In this document: piece after piece, positions 11,890-23,929 of the stretch
Position numbering within the stretch: position 1 is the stretch's first letter
How the letters are laid out: every line of letters starts with the position of its first letter
Source: Tragulus kanchil
Taxonomy: Eukaryota; Chordata; Mammalia; Artiodactyla; Tragulidae
Assembly: GCA_022376925.1 (NCBI GenBank)
Contig: JAIOJX010000001.1
Location: 39,652,324-39,716,323, forward strand
Direction of reading: 5' to 3'
Length of the DNA: 64,000 nucleotides
Made by a program: the position numbers and the translations under genes
The notes under the pieces: model-generated
What the model was told of the DNA's origin: nothing
Database searches by the model: none
What the model saw: the letters and a program-made list of their open reading frames with translations, nothing else

Positions 11890-13774
11890 TATTAGGTTAA
11901 TTTTTGTTTCTTTGTGTGTGTCTGTGTGTATGGAGTTCTTATTCCCACCAGGCTTCTTGGTTGAATTCTCCCTTCCTTTGGGTTTTTGTCCTTGTAGAAG
12001 GGTTCAGTGGCTTGTGTCTTGGGTGGTGATAGACCTTGTTTACAGGTGAATAATCTGTAGTGTTGTATGTTCTTCGATAATCAGTGTGGGGTCTTGGAAT
12101 CCGGGCTTCCGCTTCGAGGATCCTTGGTTTGATGATTGGTCAGGGAGTGTAGGCTCTATGTCTGGTTTGCTATGGTGTTCTGTGATACTAGTTCACCCAC
12201 TAGCATCTGAGGAACAAGAGGTGCATCCCTGATGGGTGACAGTCATAAAAGCATGCAGATGTTTTCTAACATAATCATAAGATACACATACATATACAGC
12301 AATCCCCACAACTGACCAGTTTTACAGAGATAAGGCGAGGAAATCTTTCTAGCAACTCATGCAATCACAGATGATACTTGCCCGTTAAGCTTTGAATTAA
12401 TTAAAACAGTGCCTGAATAATAGATCTAGCACAAGGTCCTGGCTTGGATAATTACAATGAAAGCAATTTTAAATTAGGACATGTGCTCGGGGTGACAAGG
12501 AGGAGAGTCTATAAGTAATAAAAAGGAAAAGATTTGTCTTGGAAGTATTTTATAGGATTAGGTAGCAAAGATTAGTGTGTGTACTGTTTAGTGCATTTGG
12601 AAGTGAATAGTGCAGACAGAAAGATAGGAAATAAGTTGTCTAGAGGATATTGATAGCTAGGAAGATCTGTTCTTCAGTACTTATTTCCACCATTCTGTCT
12701 TCCAGCTCACTTATCCGTTCTTCAGCCTCTGATACTCTACTGTTGAGACCTTCTATAGTATTGTTGAGTTCAGCAATTGAGTTGGTGGTCTCTATTTGCT
12801 TATTTTTCATTTCCTGCATGTCTTTTCTCAATGCACTAATTTCCTCTAATATTCTGTTTTCGGTGTTTTGCATTCTCATTAGTATAGTTTTTCTGAATTC
12901 TCTTTCAGATAGTTTGTCTATCTCCTCCTCTGTCATTTGAAGTGGTGTTTCTCTAGCTTGGTCCTTCATTTGTACAGTGTTTCTCTGACGTTTCATTATT
13001 AGGTTAATTTTTGTTTCTTTGTGTGTGTGTGTGTGTATGGAGTTCTTATTCCCACCAGGCTTCTTGGTTGAATTCTCCCTTCCTTTGGGTTCTTGTCCTT
13101 GTAGAAGGGTTCAGTGGCTTGTGTCTTGGGTGGTGATAGACCTTGTTTACAGGTGAATAATCTGTAGTGTTGTATGTTCTTCGATAATCAGTGTGGGGTC
13201 TTGGAATCCGGGCTTGCGCTCGAGGATCCTTGGTTTGATGATTGGTCAGGGAGTGTAGGCTCTATGTCTGGTTTGCTATGGTGTTCTGTGATACTAGTTC
13301 ACCCACTAGCATCTGAGGAACAAGAGGTGCATCCCTGATGGGTGACAGTCATAAAAGCATGCAGATGTTTTCTAACATAATCATAAGATACACATACATA
13401 TACAGCAATCCCCACAACTGACCAGTTTTACAGAGATAAGGCGAGGAAATCTTTCTAGCAACTCATGCAATCACAGATGATACTTGCCCGTTAAGCTTTG
13501 AATTAATTAAAACAGTGCCTGAATAATAGATCTAGCACAAGGTCCTGGCTTGGATAATTACAATGAAAGCAATTTTAAATTAGGACATGTGCTCGGGGTG
13601 ACAAGGAGGAGAGTCTATAAGTAATAAAAAGGAAAAGATTTGTCTTGGAAGTATTTTATAGGATTAGGTAGCAAAGATTAGTGTGTGTACTGTTTAGTGC
13701 ATTTGGAAGTGAATAGTGCAGACAGAAAGATAGGAAATAAGTTGTCTAGAGGATATTGATAGCTAGGAAGATGT
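11559..13774. repeat. Direct duplication pair 5 (L1 ORF1 5' part and 5' UTR)
   Basis: 11559-12666 recurs at 12666-13774 with offset about 1107, head to tail. Small differences: tgtgtctgtgtgta against an extended TG run near 11915/13022, and 'cttccgcttcg' against 'cttgcgctcg' near 12107/13214. The left edge overlaps the right edge of pair 4 by about 65 bp, making pairs 2-5 a continuous chain across the L1. Confidence 0.93.
12640..12996 (-). pseudogene. Partial second copy of L1 ORF1 (N-terminal part)
   Basis: The first ~110 codons of ORF1 again, then a switch at the block boundary (12666) into 5' UTR sequence and a chance stop. It arises from pair 5 and has no independent meaning. Confidence 0.9.
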
Positions 13775-14639
13775 TTTACATTTAGAACATAGAGAAAGAA
13801 AGCAGTGGGAAAGAGGAAAGAGAAAAGAGAATTAGAGGTTTTCAAGAATTAAAATTAAAGTTAAAAAAATATAATAAAAGTCAAAAGAAGGTTAAAAATT
13901 AAAACGAGAAAAAAAAAGAATTAATGAGACCGAAAAACAAAGAAAAAACACATAGAATAAATCAAATGAAAACTACAGAAAAAAAAAAAAACATAAAAAA
14001 CCCCCAATAAACAAAGAAACTAATAAACCCCAAACCAATCAATTGAATAAGCAAAATAGTCCACCACAAACAAGCAGAAAAAAATGAAAAAAAAAAAAAA
14101 AAATTAAATACTGTCCTTGGTTTTTATCTTCATATCTGCCTGTTGGAAACCAATCTGCTCTTGATGGTGGTGTCTTGATGGCGTGGTCTTTCCCTTACAG
14201 TGCCGGTTGCTGTGGTTTCTGTTTTTGTGTTCAGCAAAATGAGGGCTTTGCTGCCATACTGGGTGCTGGCTGGGACGGTGGGCTGATCCCAGTCAGTCGG
14301 GCGGAGGCGCGCGCGCAGTCCCGTGTTGAGGCGCCCGGCTCGACCGCGCCCGCCTGTAGTCTCCAATCCCTGCTCTTTCCCCGGCTTCCCCCGCTGCCAC
14401 TGCAGCTCTAGGTGATCGCGGGCTCGTCCGACACTGCCGGTTATGTGTCTAAGTACCAAAGGCGGACGCGAGCTTTCCCGTCCAACTCGTGCCCAGTCCC
14501 TGGTCAGCAACCCGTGGACGACTTCCTCTCTCCGTTCAGCAAGCCCTCCAGTTGGAGTGGCTGAACTTAGCCCGCGCTCGCGCGCCGCGCGCGCGCTGCC
14601 TCGCCGGCGCGGGCGGTCCGCGCGCTCCTCGCGGGCGTT

Positions 14640-14846
14640 CCGCGCTGCTCGCGGCGGGCGGGTTCCGCGGCTCGCGGCGGGCGGGTTCCGCGGCTCGCGC
14701 GGGCGGGTTCCGCGGCCTCGCGCGGGCGGGTTCCGCGGCTCGCGCGGGCGGGTTCCGGCGGCTCCTCGCGGCGGGCGGGTTCCGGCGGCTCCTCGCGGCG
14801 GGCGGGTTCCGGTGGCTCCTCGCGGCGGGCGGGTTCCGGCGGCTCC
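14640..14846. repeat. CpG-rich 22-27-bp minisatellite at the L1 5' end
   Basis: Eight copies of a unit built around 'gcgggcgggttccgcggctc' (variants 'ccggcggctcctcgcg') follow one another with 22-27-bp spacing. The first four units are of the 'ttccgcggc' type and the last four of the 'ttccggcggctcctcgcgg' type. A degenerate unit precedes them near 14635. The array ends exactly at the right target-site duplication, so it is the true 5' terminus of the element rather than genomic flank. Long open frames across it exist on both strands because GC-rich repeats lack stop codons. Confidence 0.88.
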
Positions 14847-14859
14847 TAGGTTATAATTT

Positions 14860-16660
14860 GATAGATGATGATAAGGTAGATAAAACTCGCCAGATAAAAG
14901 GAGCAACAAATGAAAAGGCACACAAGTGGAAAGAAGTAAGAGTGAGACTCACTAAATGCAAGAGGTATTTTAAGATGATTGATTAGTTGGCCATAACAAT
15001 ATGATATATGATAAACATTGTATTTGCAGTATAGAGGATCTAAAGGAATATAAATTTCTATGCTTCAGTCAAACCAGGTCTCCAGAGCCCTGATGTCAAG
15101 ATATCTCTGTTTTCTTAGCCCCTCACTGGAGCCACCCCTTCTACCCAACTTGTATTTTAATATTCTGGCCTGTGCTGTTTTCAAAGTATGTGATAAGAAG
15201 CAGCTAAAGGAAAGCTAGAGAAGTACTGTTAAGAATATCCTTCTGTATATAACTCACTGCCTCTTATGAATCCCATGTGAGGAATTTATTTGGAATTGAT
15301 TTCTAGAGAAAATTTTGTTTCCCCTGAAAAATTGCTGTGAAATATTTGCTTTGAGAATTAAGTCCACTGTCCGTTTTGCTTTGACTGCCAGGAAGTTCAT
15401 TTCTAAACTTGAGGATTAATTATAGCAAGTATCTTTTGCTTTATGGTCTACATAGAATGTTATTTTATTTTTTTGAGGGTGTTTTAGAATATTGTTTTAA
15501 AATTTATTAATTCAACATGTTTATTGAGTAGTTATTATATACCAAGTACTAAATATGCAATGGTAAATGAAACAGACATAATCCCTGCCCTCATTGAGCT
15601 TACTGTCAAGTGGGAGAGTCAGATAATAAATAAGAGTAAATCAACAAATAAATACATGTAATTTGTATTTGTTCTGATCCCAATTCCCTCTTTATATTTA
15701 TCATTGACTAAGTATGTTCTTAATGTAAATTCCTTTGTGGAATTAGGTAGAGTATAAATAAGTACATTTGTAAATAATATATTAAAATATCACACTGGGA
15801 AAATATAGTTTAAGTTAACTTTTAAATGTATGGACTCAATTTGTGGGGATTTTTTTTTTTCTGTAACCAGCATGATATGTACATAGTTATATCAGCTGAT
15901 AAAATGGAACTTCCAAAGTTAAGAACTTTTGTTTTTTCAAGCAATAGAGGCCAGAGAAAAGCAATTTCTTCATGTATGCTGTCAACTCTTGAGGCAATCC
16001 CTGAAAAAGAACCACACACAAAAAAAGAATTTCACACTCTAAGTCTAGTGTCATTACAACATTTTCCACCTAAGTGATTTCTATGCTTCTGCCAATGGTG
16101 CACTCATTACAGTCAAGTCCTGAATTAAAGGATTCACCCAATCATTTGAATCATTAAAAGACACATGGCAAAAGTGTTCTTCAAAACAGATTTATAATCA
16201 GGTGTACAAATCACATTTTTTAAGACTCTCTTCAGTCGTACGCTAAAATGAGTATGGTCAAGGATTCATAATGATATGAACTATGTTTTAGTGAAACTTA
16301 TTGCTTATTAGGGGGCTGACACCAGAGAAGTATACTAATCAGTGAGTAGTATATGGTAAGTGCTCAGAGGAGATACAGGCCAAAAACTACAATAGTGGCG
16401 CAGAGCAAGGAACTGTTAAGTCTCACTGGATGGATCAGGTAAAATTTATGAAGAGGTGGAATTTGACGGGGACCTTGGAAGATGATTATCATTTGGGCAA
16501 CCATAGCATGTGAGGAAGGGCATTATGACTAGGCGGAACAGCCGGAACAAAGACAGATATATAAAAGTCTAAGTGGTGTTTTTAGAATAGACACTGATAG
16601 AAGGATGCCATGGAAAAATAAAGGGTACAGATTTTCTTTTTATAACAACACTTTTCAAAA
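14860..16660. other. Unassigned sequence with one L2 remnant
   Basis: Mostly unique-looking AT-rich DNA. Only 15500-15650 is assignable (L2, listed separately). The short frames near 15820-16080 on both strands overlap each other and have no protein-like features. Confidence 0.5.
15500..15650 (-). mobile_element. L2 3' end remnant
   Basis: The order 'tttattgagtagttattatataccaagtact', 'aatggtaaatgaaacagacataatccctgccctcattgagctta' and the trailing 'gataataaataa' matches the reverse complement of the conserved LINE-2 3' end. An old, diverged mammal-wide element. Confidence 0.65.
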
Positions 16661-16664
16661 AAAA

Positions 16665-16949
16665 AGATTTTATTTATTTATTTCTGGCTTTGCTGGACCT
16701 TTGTTGTTGCATCTAGGCTTTCTCTAGTTGAGTCAAGTAGGGCCTACTCCTCATTGCAGTGCATGGGCTTCTCATTGCAGTGGCTTCTCTTATTGCAGAG
16801 CACCAGCTCTAGGGTGTGCAGCCTTCAGTAGTTGTGGCACATGGGCTTAGTTGCTCCATAGCATGTGGAATCTTCGCAGATCAGGGATCCAACCCATGCC
16901 CCCTGTGTTGGCAGGCAGATTCTTAACCACTAGATCACCAGGGAAGCCC
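16665..16949 (-). mobile_element. CHR/ART2-like tRNA SINE
   Basis: In reverse orientation: A-rich tail at 16658-16683, a 'ggctttgctggacctttgttgttgc' body with repeated 'cattgcagtg' segments, and the tRNA-related head ending 'ttaaccactagatcaccagggaagccc'. The head carries a B-box-like 'gatccaaccc'. Typical of artiodactyl genomes. Moderately diverged. Confidence 0.8.
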
Positions 16950-17180
16950 AGGGTGCCTATTTTGATGGATCAAAATCATGAAGCACCTCAAGTATGGTGC
17001 TAGGAAGTTTGGATTTGGGGAGGAAAGAATAAATAGTCTTAATAAAGAAATAAAGATTGACCATTTAGAAAATATGGAGCCTCCTTATAGATGTCATGTC
17101 ATTTTAATCCTTTATTAGCTCTTTGTTGGGTTGGTCCTTTGGTGTTAGCTCACTGAGAGGATAAAATACTAAAGCCAAAA

Positions 17181-18154
17181 AAGAGAGATTTGTTTTTTCA
17201 CAATCACAGGTTTTTTTATTTTGCTTTTTTGATTTTACAGTTTTGTTGTTTACAGATATGTGTAATCCCAGATTAGTCATATATATCCATGCCCCCATCC
17301 CACCCCTCTAGGCCATCACATTGCCCCCATGTATGATCCCTTAGTCCCACAGCACTTGACAATAGTTATCTCTTTCACATATGGTAGTATAGGGTTTCCC
17401 TCTCCCCAATGCCCAGAAGTCTGTTTTCTATGGCTGTTTTTCCATCGGTGCTCTGCGTGTGTATTTATCAGTATGAATCTACTAGATTCCATATATATGT
17501 GTTAGTATACTGTATTTGTCCTTCTCTTTTTGACTTACTTCACTTTGTATGATATGTTCCACATTCATCCATCTCATTAGGCCTGAATCTTCTGCATTTC
17601 CTTGTGCAGCTGAGAAGTACTCCACTGTATATACATACCAAAGATTCTTTATCCATTTGTTTGTTGATGGACATCTAGGTTGCTTCCACGTTCTAGCTAT
17701 TGTATGGAGTGCTGCAGTGAAATGGTGCTTCTGTTCTTAGGTTTTTGAGGAATCTCCATACTGTCCTCCATAGTGGTTGTATCCATTTTCATTCCCACCA
17801 ACAATGCGAGAGTGTTCCCTTTTCTCTGCACCCTCTCCAGCATTTATTCTCTGTCGATTTGTTGATGATGGCCATTCTGATGGGTGTGAGGTGATTTCTC
17901 ATTGTAGTTTTGATTTGCATTTCTCTAATAATAAGTGACATTGAGCAGCTTTTCATGTGTTTTTTGGCCATCTGTATGTCCTCTTTGGAGAGATGTCTCT
18001 TTGGGTCCTTTTCCCATTTTTTGATTGGGTTGTTTGTTTTTCCAGTGTTGAGCTCTCTGAGCTGCTTGGCTGCTTGTGTGTTTTGGAGATAAGGTTTTTG
18101 TCTGTTGTTTCGTTTGCTATGATTTTCTCCCATTCTATGGTTTGTCTGGTCACC

Positions 18155-18186
<32 letters not shown>

Positions 18187-20863
18187 CTTTTGCTGTGCAG
18201 AAGCTTTTAAGTTTCATGAGTTCCTTCACATTTATTTCTGTTTTTATTTCTGTTATTCTAGAGGGCGGGTCATAGAAGATCTTGCTTTGATTTATGTCAC
18301 TGAGTGTTTTGCCTAGATCTCCTCCAAGAGTTTTATGGTCTCTGGTCTTATATTTAGGTTTTTCATCCATTTTGAGTTTATCTTTGTGTATGGTGTCAGG
18401 GAATGTTCCAACTTCATTCTTCTGCATGTAGTTGTCCAGTTTTCCCAGCAGCATTTGTCAAAGAGGCTGTCTTTGTCCCATTTTATATTTTAGCTTACTT
18501 TGTCAAAAATATGGTACTCATAGGTGCATGGGTTTATCTCTGGGTTCTCTATCTTGTTCCATTGGTCTATATTTATGTTTTTGTGCCAGTACCATACTGT
18601 CTTGAGGACTGTTGCTTTGTAGTATAGTCTGAAGTTGGGGAGGCTGATCCCTCCAGCTCCGTTTTTCTTTCTCAGGATTGCTTTGGCTATTCAGAGTCTT
18701 TTGTGTTTCCACATGAACTGTGTTATTCTTTGATCTAGCTCTGTGAAAGATATCATTGGTAATTTGATAAGGATTGTGTTGAATCTGTAGATGATATTTT
18801 ATAGAATAGTCATTTTCAGAAGATTGATTCTTCTGACCCAGGAACATGGAATATCTCTCCATTTGTTTAAGTCTTCTTTAATTTCTTTCATGAGTGTCTT
18901 GTAATTTTCTGTGTGCAGTTCTTTTGTTTCTTTGGGTAGGTTTATTCCTAGATATTTGATTCTTTTGGTTGCAGTGGTGAAGGGGATTGCTTCTTTGATT
19001 TAGTTTTCTGATTTTTCATTGTTTGTGTATAGGAATGCCAGTGATTTCTGTGTATTGATTTTGTGATATTGATTCTGTGTATTGATCCTATGACTTTACT
19101 GAATTCATTGATTAAGTCTAGTAGTTTTCTAATAGTATCTTTGTGGTTTTCTATGTATAGTATCATGTCATCTGCAAATAGAATTTTACTTCTTCTTTTC
19201 CAATCTGGGTTCCTTTTATTTCCTTTTCTTCTCTAATTGCTGTAGCTGAAATTTCCCATACTATGTTGAATAATAATGGTGAAAGTGGCCATCCCTGTCT
19301 TGTTCCTGATCTTAGAGGGAATGCTTTCAGCTTTTCACCATTGAGAGTAATGTTTGTTGTGGACTTTTCTTGTATGGCTTTCACTGTGTTGAGGTAGGCT
19401 CCTTCTATGCCCATTTTCTGAAGAGATTTTTGTCATAAATGGGTGTTGGATTTTGTCAAACAACTTCATTCTTCTGCATGTAGTTGTCCAGTTTTCCCAG
19501 CAGCATTTGTCAAAGAGGCTGTCTTTGTCCCATTTTATATTTTAGCTTACTTTGTCAAAAATATGGTACTCATAGGTGCATGGGTTTATCTCTGGGTTCT
19601 CTATCTTGTTCCATTGGTCTATATTTATGTTTTTGTGCCAGTACCATACTGTCTTGAGGACTGTTGCTTTGTAGTATAGTCTGAAGTTGGGGAGGCTGAT
19701 CCCTCCAGCTCCGTTTTTCTTTCTCAGGATTGCTTTGGCTATTCAGAGTCTTTTGTGTTTCCACATGAACTGTGTTATTCTTTGATCTAGCTCTGTGAAA
19801 GATATCATTGGTAATTTGATAAGGATTGTGTTGAATCTGTAGATGATATTTTATAGAATAGTCATTTTCAGAAGATTGATTCTTCTGACCCAGGAACATG
19901 GAATATCTCTCCATTTGTTTAAGTCTTCTTTAATTTCTTTCATGAGTGTCTTGTAATTTTCTGTGTGCAGTTCTTTTGTTTCTTTGGGTAGGTTTATTCC
20001 TAGATATTTGATTCTTTTGGTTGCAGTGGTGAAGGGGATTGCTTCTTTGATTTAGTTTTCTGATTTTTCATTGTTTGTGTATAGGAATGCCAGTGATTTC
20101 TGTGTATTGATTTTGTGATATTGATTCTGTGTATTGATCCTATGACTTTACTGAATTCATTGATTAAGTCTAGTAGTTTTCTAATAGTATCTTTGTGGTT
20201 TTCTATGTATAGTATCATGTCATCTGCAAATAGAATTTTACTTCTTCTTTTCCAATCTGGGTTCCTTTTATTTCCTTTTCTTCTCTAATTGCTGTAGCTG
20301 AAATTTCCCATACTATGTTGAATAATAATGGTGAAAGTGGCCATCCCTGTCTTGTTCCTGATCTTAGAGGGAATGCTTTCAGCTTTTCACCATTGAGAGT
20401 AATGTTTGTTGTGGACTTTTCTTGTATGGCTTTCACTGTGTTGAGGTAGGCTCCTTCTATGCCCATTTTCTGAAGAGATTTTTGTCATAAATGGGTGTTG
20501 GATTTTGTCAAAGGCTCTTCTGGCATCTATTGAGATTATCATATGATTTTTTTGTCTTTTAATTTGTTGATATGGTGTATTATATGGTTTGATTTGTGGA
20601 CATTGAAGAATCCTTGCATACCTGGGATAAACCCTACTTGATCATGATGTATGAGTTTTTTGATGTTGATTTCTGAGCTTGTGATTGGGTTGTTCATAAT
20701 TTCTATTCCTTCCTGGTTCAGTCTTAGAAGATTGAACTTCTCTAAGAAACTGTCCATTTCTTACAGGTTGTCCAGTTTGTTACCATAAAGTTGTTCATCA
20801 TAGTCTCTTATAATCCTTTGTATTTCTGTATTGTCTGTTGTAACCTCTCAACAAGAGAGATTT
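17181..20863 (-). mobile_element. 5'-truncated L1 with target-site duplication
   Basis: An L1 related to the 3.4-14.9 kb element, keeping the 3' UTR and the ORF2 C-terminal half. It is flanked by 'aagagagattt' at 17181-17191 and 20853-20863, so its truncated 5' end is at 20852. ORF2 is broken throughout by stops and frameshifts. A run of 27 T at 18155-18181 interrupts it. Near 20662 sequence jumps over what is about 290-300 bp in the other L1 (from its 'gagttttttga' to 'tgatttctgagc'). With the internal duplication removed the insertion is about 2.6 kb. It is older than the full-length copy. Confidence 0.88.
18409..20512. repeat. Direct duplication pair 6 (inside the truncated L1)
   Basis: 18409-19460 recurs at 19461-20512: two exactly abutting 1052-bp units, no spacer, no length difference. 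The predicted frames inside both copies are identical. This is the cleanest head-to-tail pair of the series. Confidence 0.95.
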
Positions 20864-23800
20864 AAATCTTCTGAAATTTGGGATAACTAAGTACTTGGCA
20901 GTGGTGATGAAATAGCAGGCCTAGGTTTAGATTGCAAGGTATTTGGAAATACTCACTGTATATTTGGATGTCTGTATCTTGTAGCCTTGGAGATTTAAAG
21001 ATAATACACATATCTATAAAAGAGCCAGAAAGGATTTTAAGAAGCTATGATGAAAGTAGAAATGTGCAACCCCCGAGAAATAAAAAAGAGAAGACTGTAC
21101 ATTATGTTGGAATGCCCTGTCATCTATTGGGAGCTACTGATAAAATTTTGTGTGAAGGTCTTTAGCCAAGACATCCTTCTGAGGGCTCTGAACAAATTTT
21201 GTCTTATTTTGTTTTGTTTTAACTAGGACCAACTGAGCCTGATCTTAGCAGTCCTGTATCTAGAGTTACTATGAAACATGTACAACTGCCCATAGAATGT
21301 GATGGGGAAGGCCCTGAAACACTTTTCTGACAAAAGCTATCATCCTTCATGTGCTTCCTGGTCAAGAGACTAGTCAGATGGTCAAGTGCTCTATTTTAGG
21401 GGCAGTTCCCAGTGGGGGTGACTCATGTGTTTGTCACAGTATTTTTCACATCTTTATGAACAGTGACTCCCTTTTGAACAAAATTACTTCTTGCCTCAGT
21501 ATGTAAAATAGATGAAAGTGGGTCCTTTTCAGTTGAAGCAGAGGGCTACTCAGCCCACCAACTCGTATGAAGCACTCTGTGAACCTAGAGTTCTGAGGGA
21601 AACAGATGACTTCCAGATGCCTGAAATATCACTCTGGGAAGGAACATAATGTTGAGTGAGAGAAAAAGTTTTGGAATGTTGGTCCAGTGGGATAGGACCC
21701 TCCATGATGGGACACTTAGTGTGTGCCCTGAGAAAGCAGAGGCAGGAGGGAGCTACCAAGATCTGCCAGGTGGATGGGAGAGGAGTTGACAATTGTTGAG
21801 GATCTGTCACAAGTACTGAAGGAGTCAGGGTCCATTATGGAGCCTGACATCACACTTATTCCACGTCTTAGAAGTTTCTATTTTGTTATGTTTCCTCTTC
21901 ATCCTATTGCCTGACTGCCCCTCATTGCCCAGTCAGTTAATATTTTTTCTACTTACTTCATTTCTTGCCTCTTTATCCCACACCTGGAAATATCCCCAGC
22001 TTTGACAGAAGGAAGCCTGACTGCTTCCTGGAAATTCACAGTTTGATACCCTCCCCTCTTTTCCTCAGGTTGTATCATTATTACTTCTCCATCTTCATTA
22101 CCCTTCCCCATAGGGCTATGTTATTGTTTCCCTCATTATGTAGACATCTCTGTTTCCAGGCTCTATAGAGAACATATCTTCAGGTGAATTAAGATCGTTT
22201 ATCTGTCCCTTGGCTCTTGTTATCCTGCGTGTATCACCTTCCTTCTTTAAAACCTTATTTTGTGGCGTCTCTTTGATTATCACCAAGAACTTACTAAGCA
22301 TTACCTGTGCAGAGGCTGTTTCGGAGGAGGGAAAGTTATGATTCGCATGTCTGGCAACTGAGGGGACACTAGTTTTCCTTCTTCTCTTCAGACCAAATGC
22401 CTCAGGCTCAGCTTTGATTTGGGGTGACAGGTTCCATTGAGATTCTCTTTCACTCTCACTTTTCACTGCTCAGTGAGGAATTTTCACATCTCTGCAGGGG
22501 CTGCTGTCTTGCCCTTGAAATTTCCCATACTCTGGATGCAGGGGACTTGGCCCGGGGTCAGAACCCTCCCCCTGCAGTAATGTATACTATTAAGCAAATG
22601 GCACTGAGCAATGTTCTCTCCCCAAGTCAAAAATGCTCCCATTTAGGTAAAATTTGAGCCTGCTGCTGGCAGTTAGGAGCCAGAATGGCAAAGGGAAATA
22701 CAATGTAAAAGCAATATGAGTTTGAATGAAATTATGATAAGTGTCAGATGGCATCATTACCCACATCCCCATAGGCAGGCATTAGGGAAGCTCTGTAACA
22801 TAATGCTGGAACAGAATTCCAATAGTGGATGGAAGAGTGGCATTCTAGACTGGAATGTGAAACAGACACATTAACTCTTTGAAGTCCTTTAGGAGCCATG
22901 TATGTGGAATGAGTGGCCACAGTTTGTATGTTGGTTAGATGAATGAATAAAAATCTGGGTATTTCTAGACTATTATTATTATAATTAATGAATATATATA
23001 GTATATTTTTCTCTTTGAATCTTAGGAAAGGAAGGATATTAATGCCTCTTTTATTTTCAGTAATCGAACAATCAGGTATAACACACAAATTCTGAGATAA
23101 CTGAAATGATTCATATTGAAATCTGAAATTAGTTTTTAACACGACCACTTTGGGGAGATAATTATCCCACTGAAACAATTAGATAAATGTGGTCATTCTT
23201 TATTAAATTGAATATATTAATTATATGTTTTTTGATTGTTCAGTTTACCACTTTCAGTAATTATGGTAATTTTATTAGGACATACTTTATTGAGAAAGTG
23301 ACATTTGTATCTGGGATTTGTGCGATGGTTAGAAATTTTCCACACTTGAAGTAGGGTAGGCAATATGGGTAGAAGGAATACCATGATCAACAACACAGAA
23401 GAATGGAAATACATATCATATTTTGAAAAGAGTGAGAAGTCTAATATAAATAGGGTACATGGGTATATAGCCCCTAATATAGCCAAGGGATGAAATATCA
23501 GAGGAAGAAACTAGAAATTTGTGATTAAATTGTATGAGACTTGGGAAGTTATTATAAAAAGTCTGAATTTCAACCAGTATACAATGGTGAATTATCAAAG
23601 ACTTTTAAGCAGGGGACCAATGTGTTCTCTTTGAGATCATGTTCCTGTGTCTTTGTGTCTCTGTCAGAAGCTGTGTTAAGGAATGGGTGGGGAGATAACA
23701 TAACACCCCTTCAGTTTCCTTCAGTCCTTCCCCTGATGGCCATTTCCACAGTCTAACAAAAGGGGCTATGCAAACATCTTCAAGCCCCTTTCCAACCAGA

Positions 23801-23925
23801 TTTCTATCTCCGCTCTTTCCAAAGTAGAAATTCTGGGTGACCTCTGTTCTGTTTATATCTCAGTATCTAAAAAATGTTTAGTTTGTCAATCATTGCACTC
23901 TTCTATGCTTTCTGTACATTTTCCC
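20864..23925. other. Unassigned non-coding sequence, about 3 kb
   Basis: No repeat family, RNA gene or coding exon that I can defend. Open frames are at most about 144 codons, lie on both strands and have no motifs. 22970-23010 is a short AT-rich stretch. Confidence 0.5.
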
Positions 23926-23929
23926 ATTT

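Larger units (their letters stand above)
11890..14846 (-). promoter_or_regulatory. L1 5' UTR with CpG-rich promoter end
   Basis: The minus-strand stretch upstream of ORF1 is about 1.85 kb once pair 5 is collapsed. Reading from the 5' end it contains a CpG-dense region (14290-14846) with short tandem repeats, then an A-rich stretch (13780-14105), then less distinctive sequence to the ORF1 start. L1 5' UTRs carry an internal Pol II promoter, and CpG-rich ends of this kind are normally methylated in somatic tissue. This is the only CpG-island-like stretch of any size in the window. I did not identify individual factor sites. Confidence 0.75.
3395..14859 (-). mobile_element. Full-length antisense L1 with target-site duplication
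   Basis: A bovine-type LINE-1 lies on the minus strand. Its 3' end is the poly-T/TTTA-rich tract at 3405-3490. Its body holds a broken ORF2 and an intact ORF1, and its 5' end is the CpG-rich repeat ending at 14846. The flanking duplication 'taggttataattt' occurs at 3395-3407 (merging into the tail) and 14847-14859, which is strong evidence for one target-primed insertion ending at a genuine 5' terminus. As presented it is 11.4 kb, but four internal ~1.1-kb blocks are doubled. Removing them leaves about 7 kb. The clear target-site duplication and near-intact frames suggest a fairly young insertion. Confidence 0.93.

Noticed and set aside
4192..12940. Plus-strand frames of 60-142 codons across the L1
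   Set aside because: Antisense shadows of ORF1 and ORF2, T-rich and hydrophobic; they recur at each duplicated block.
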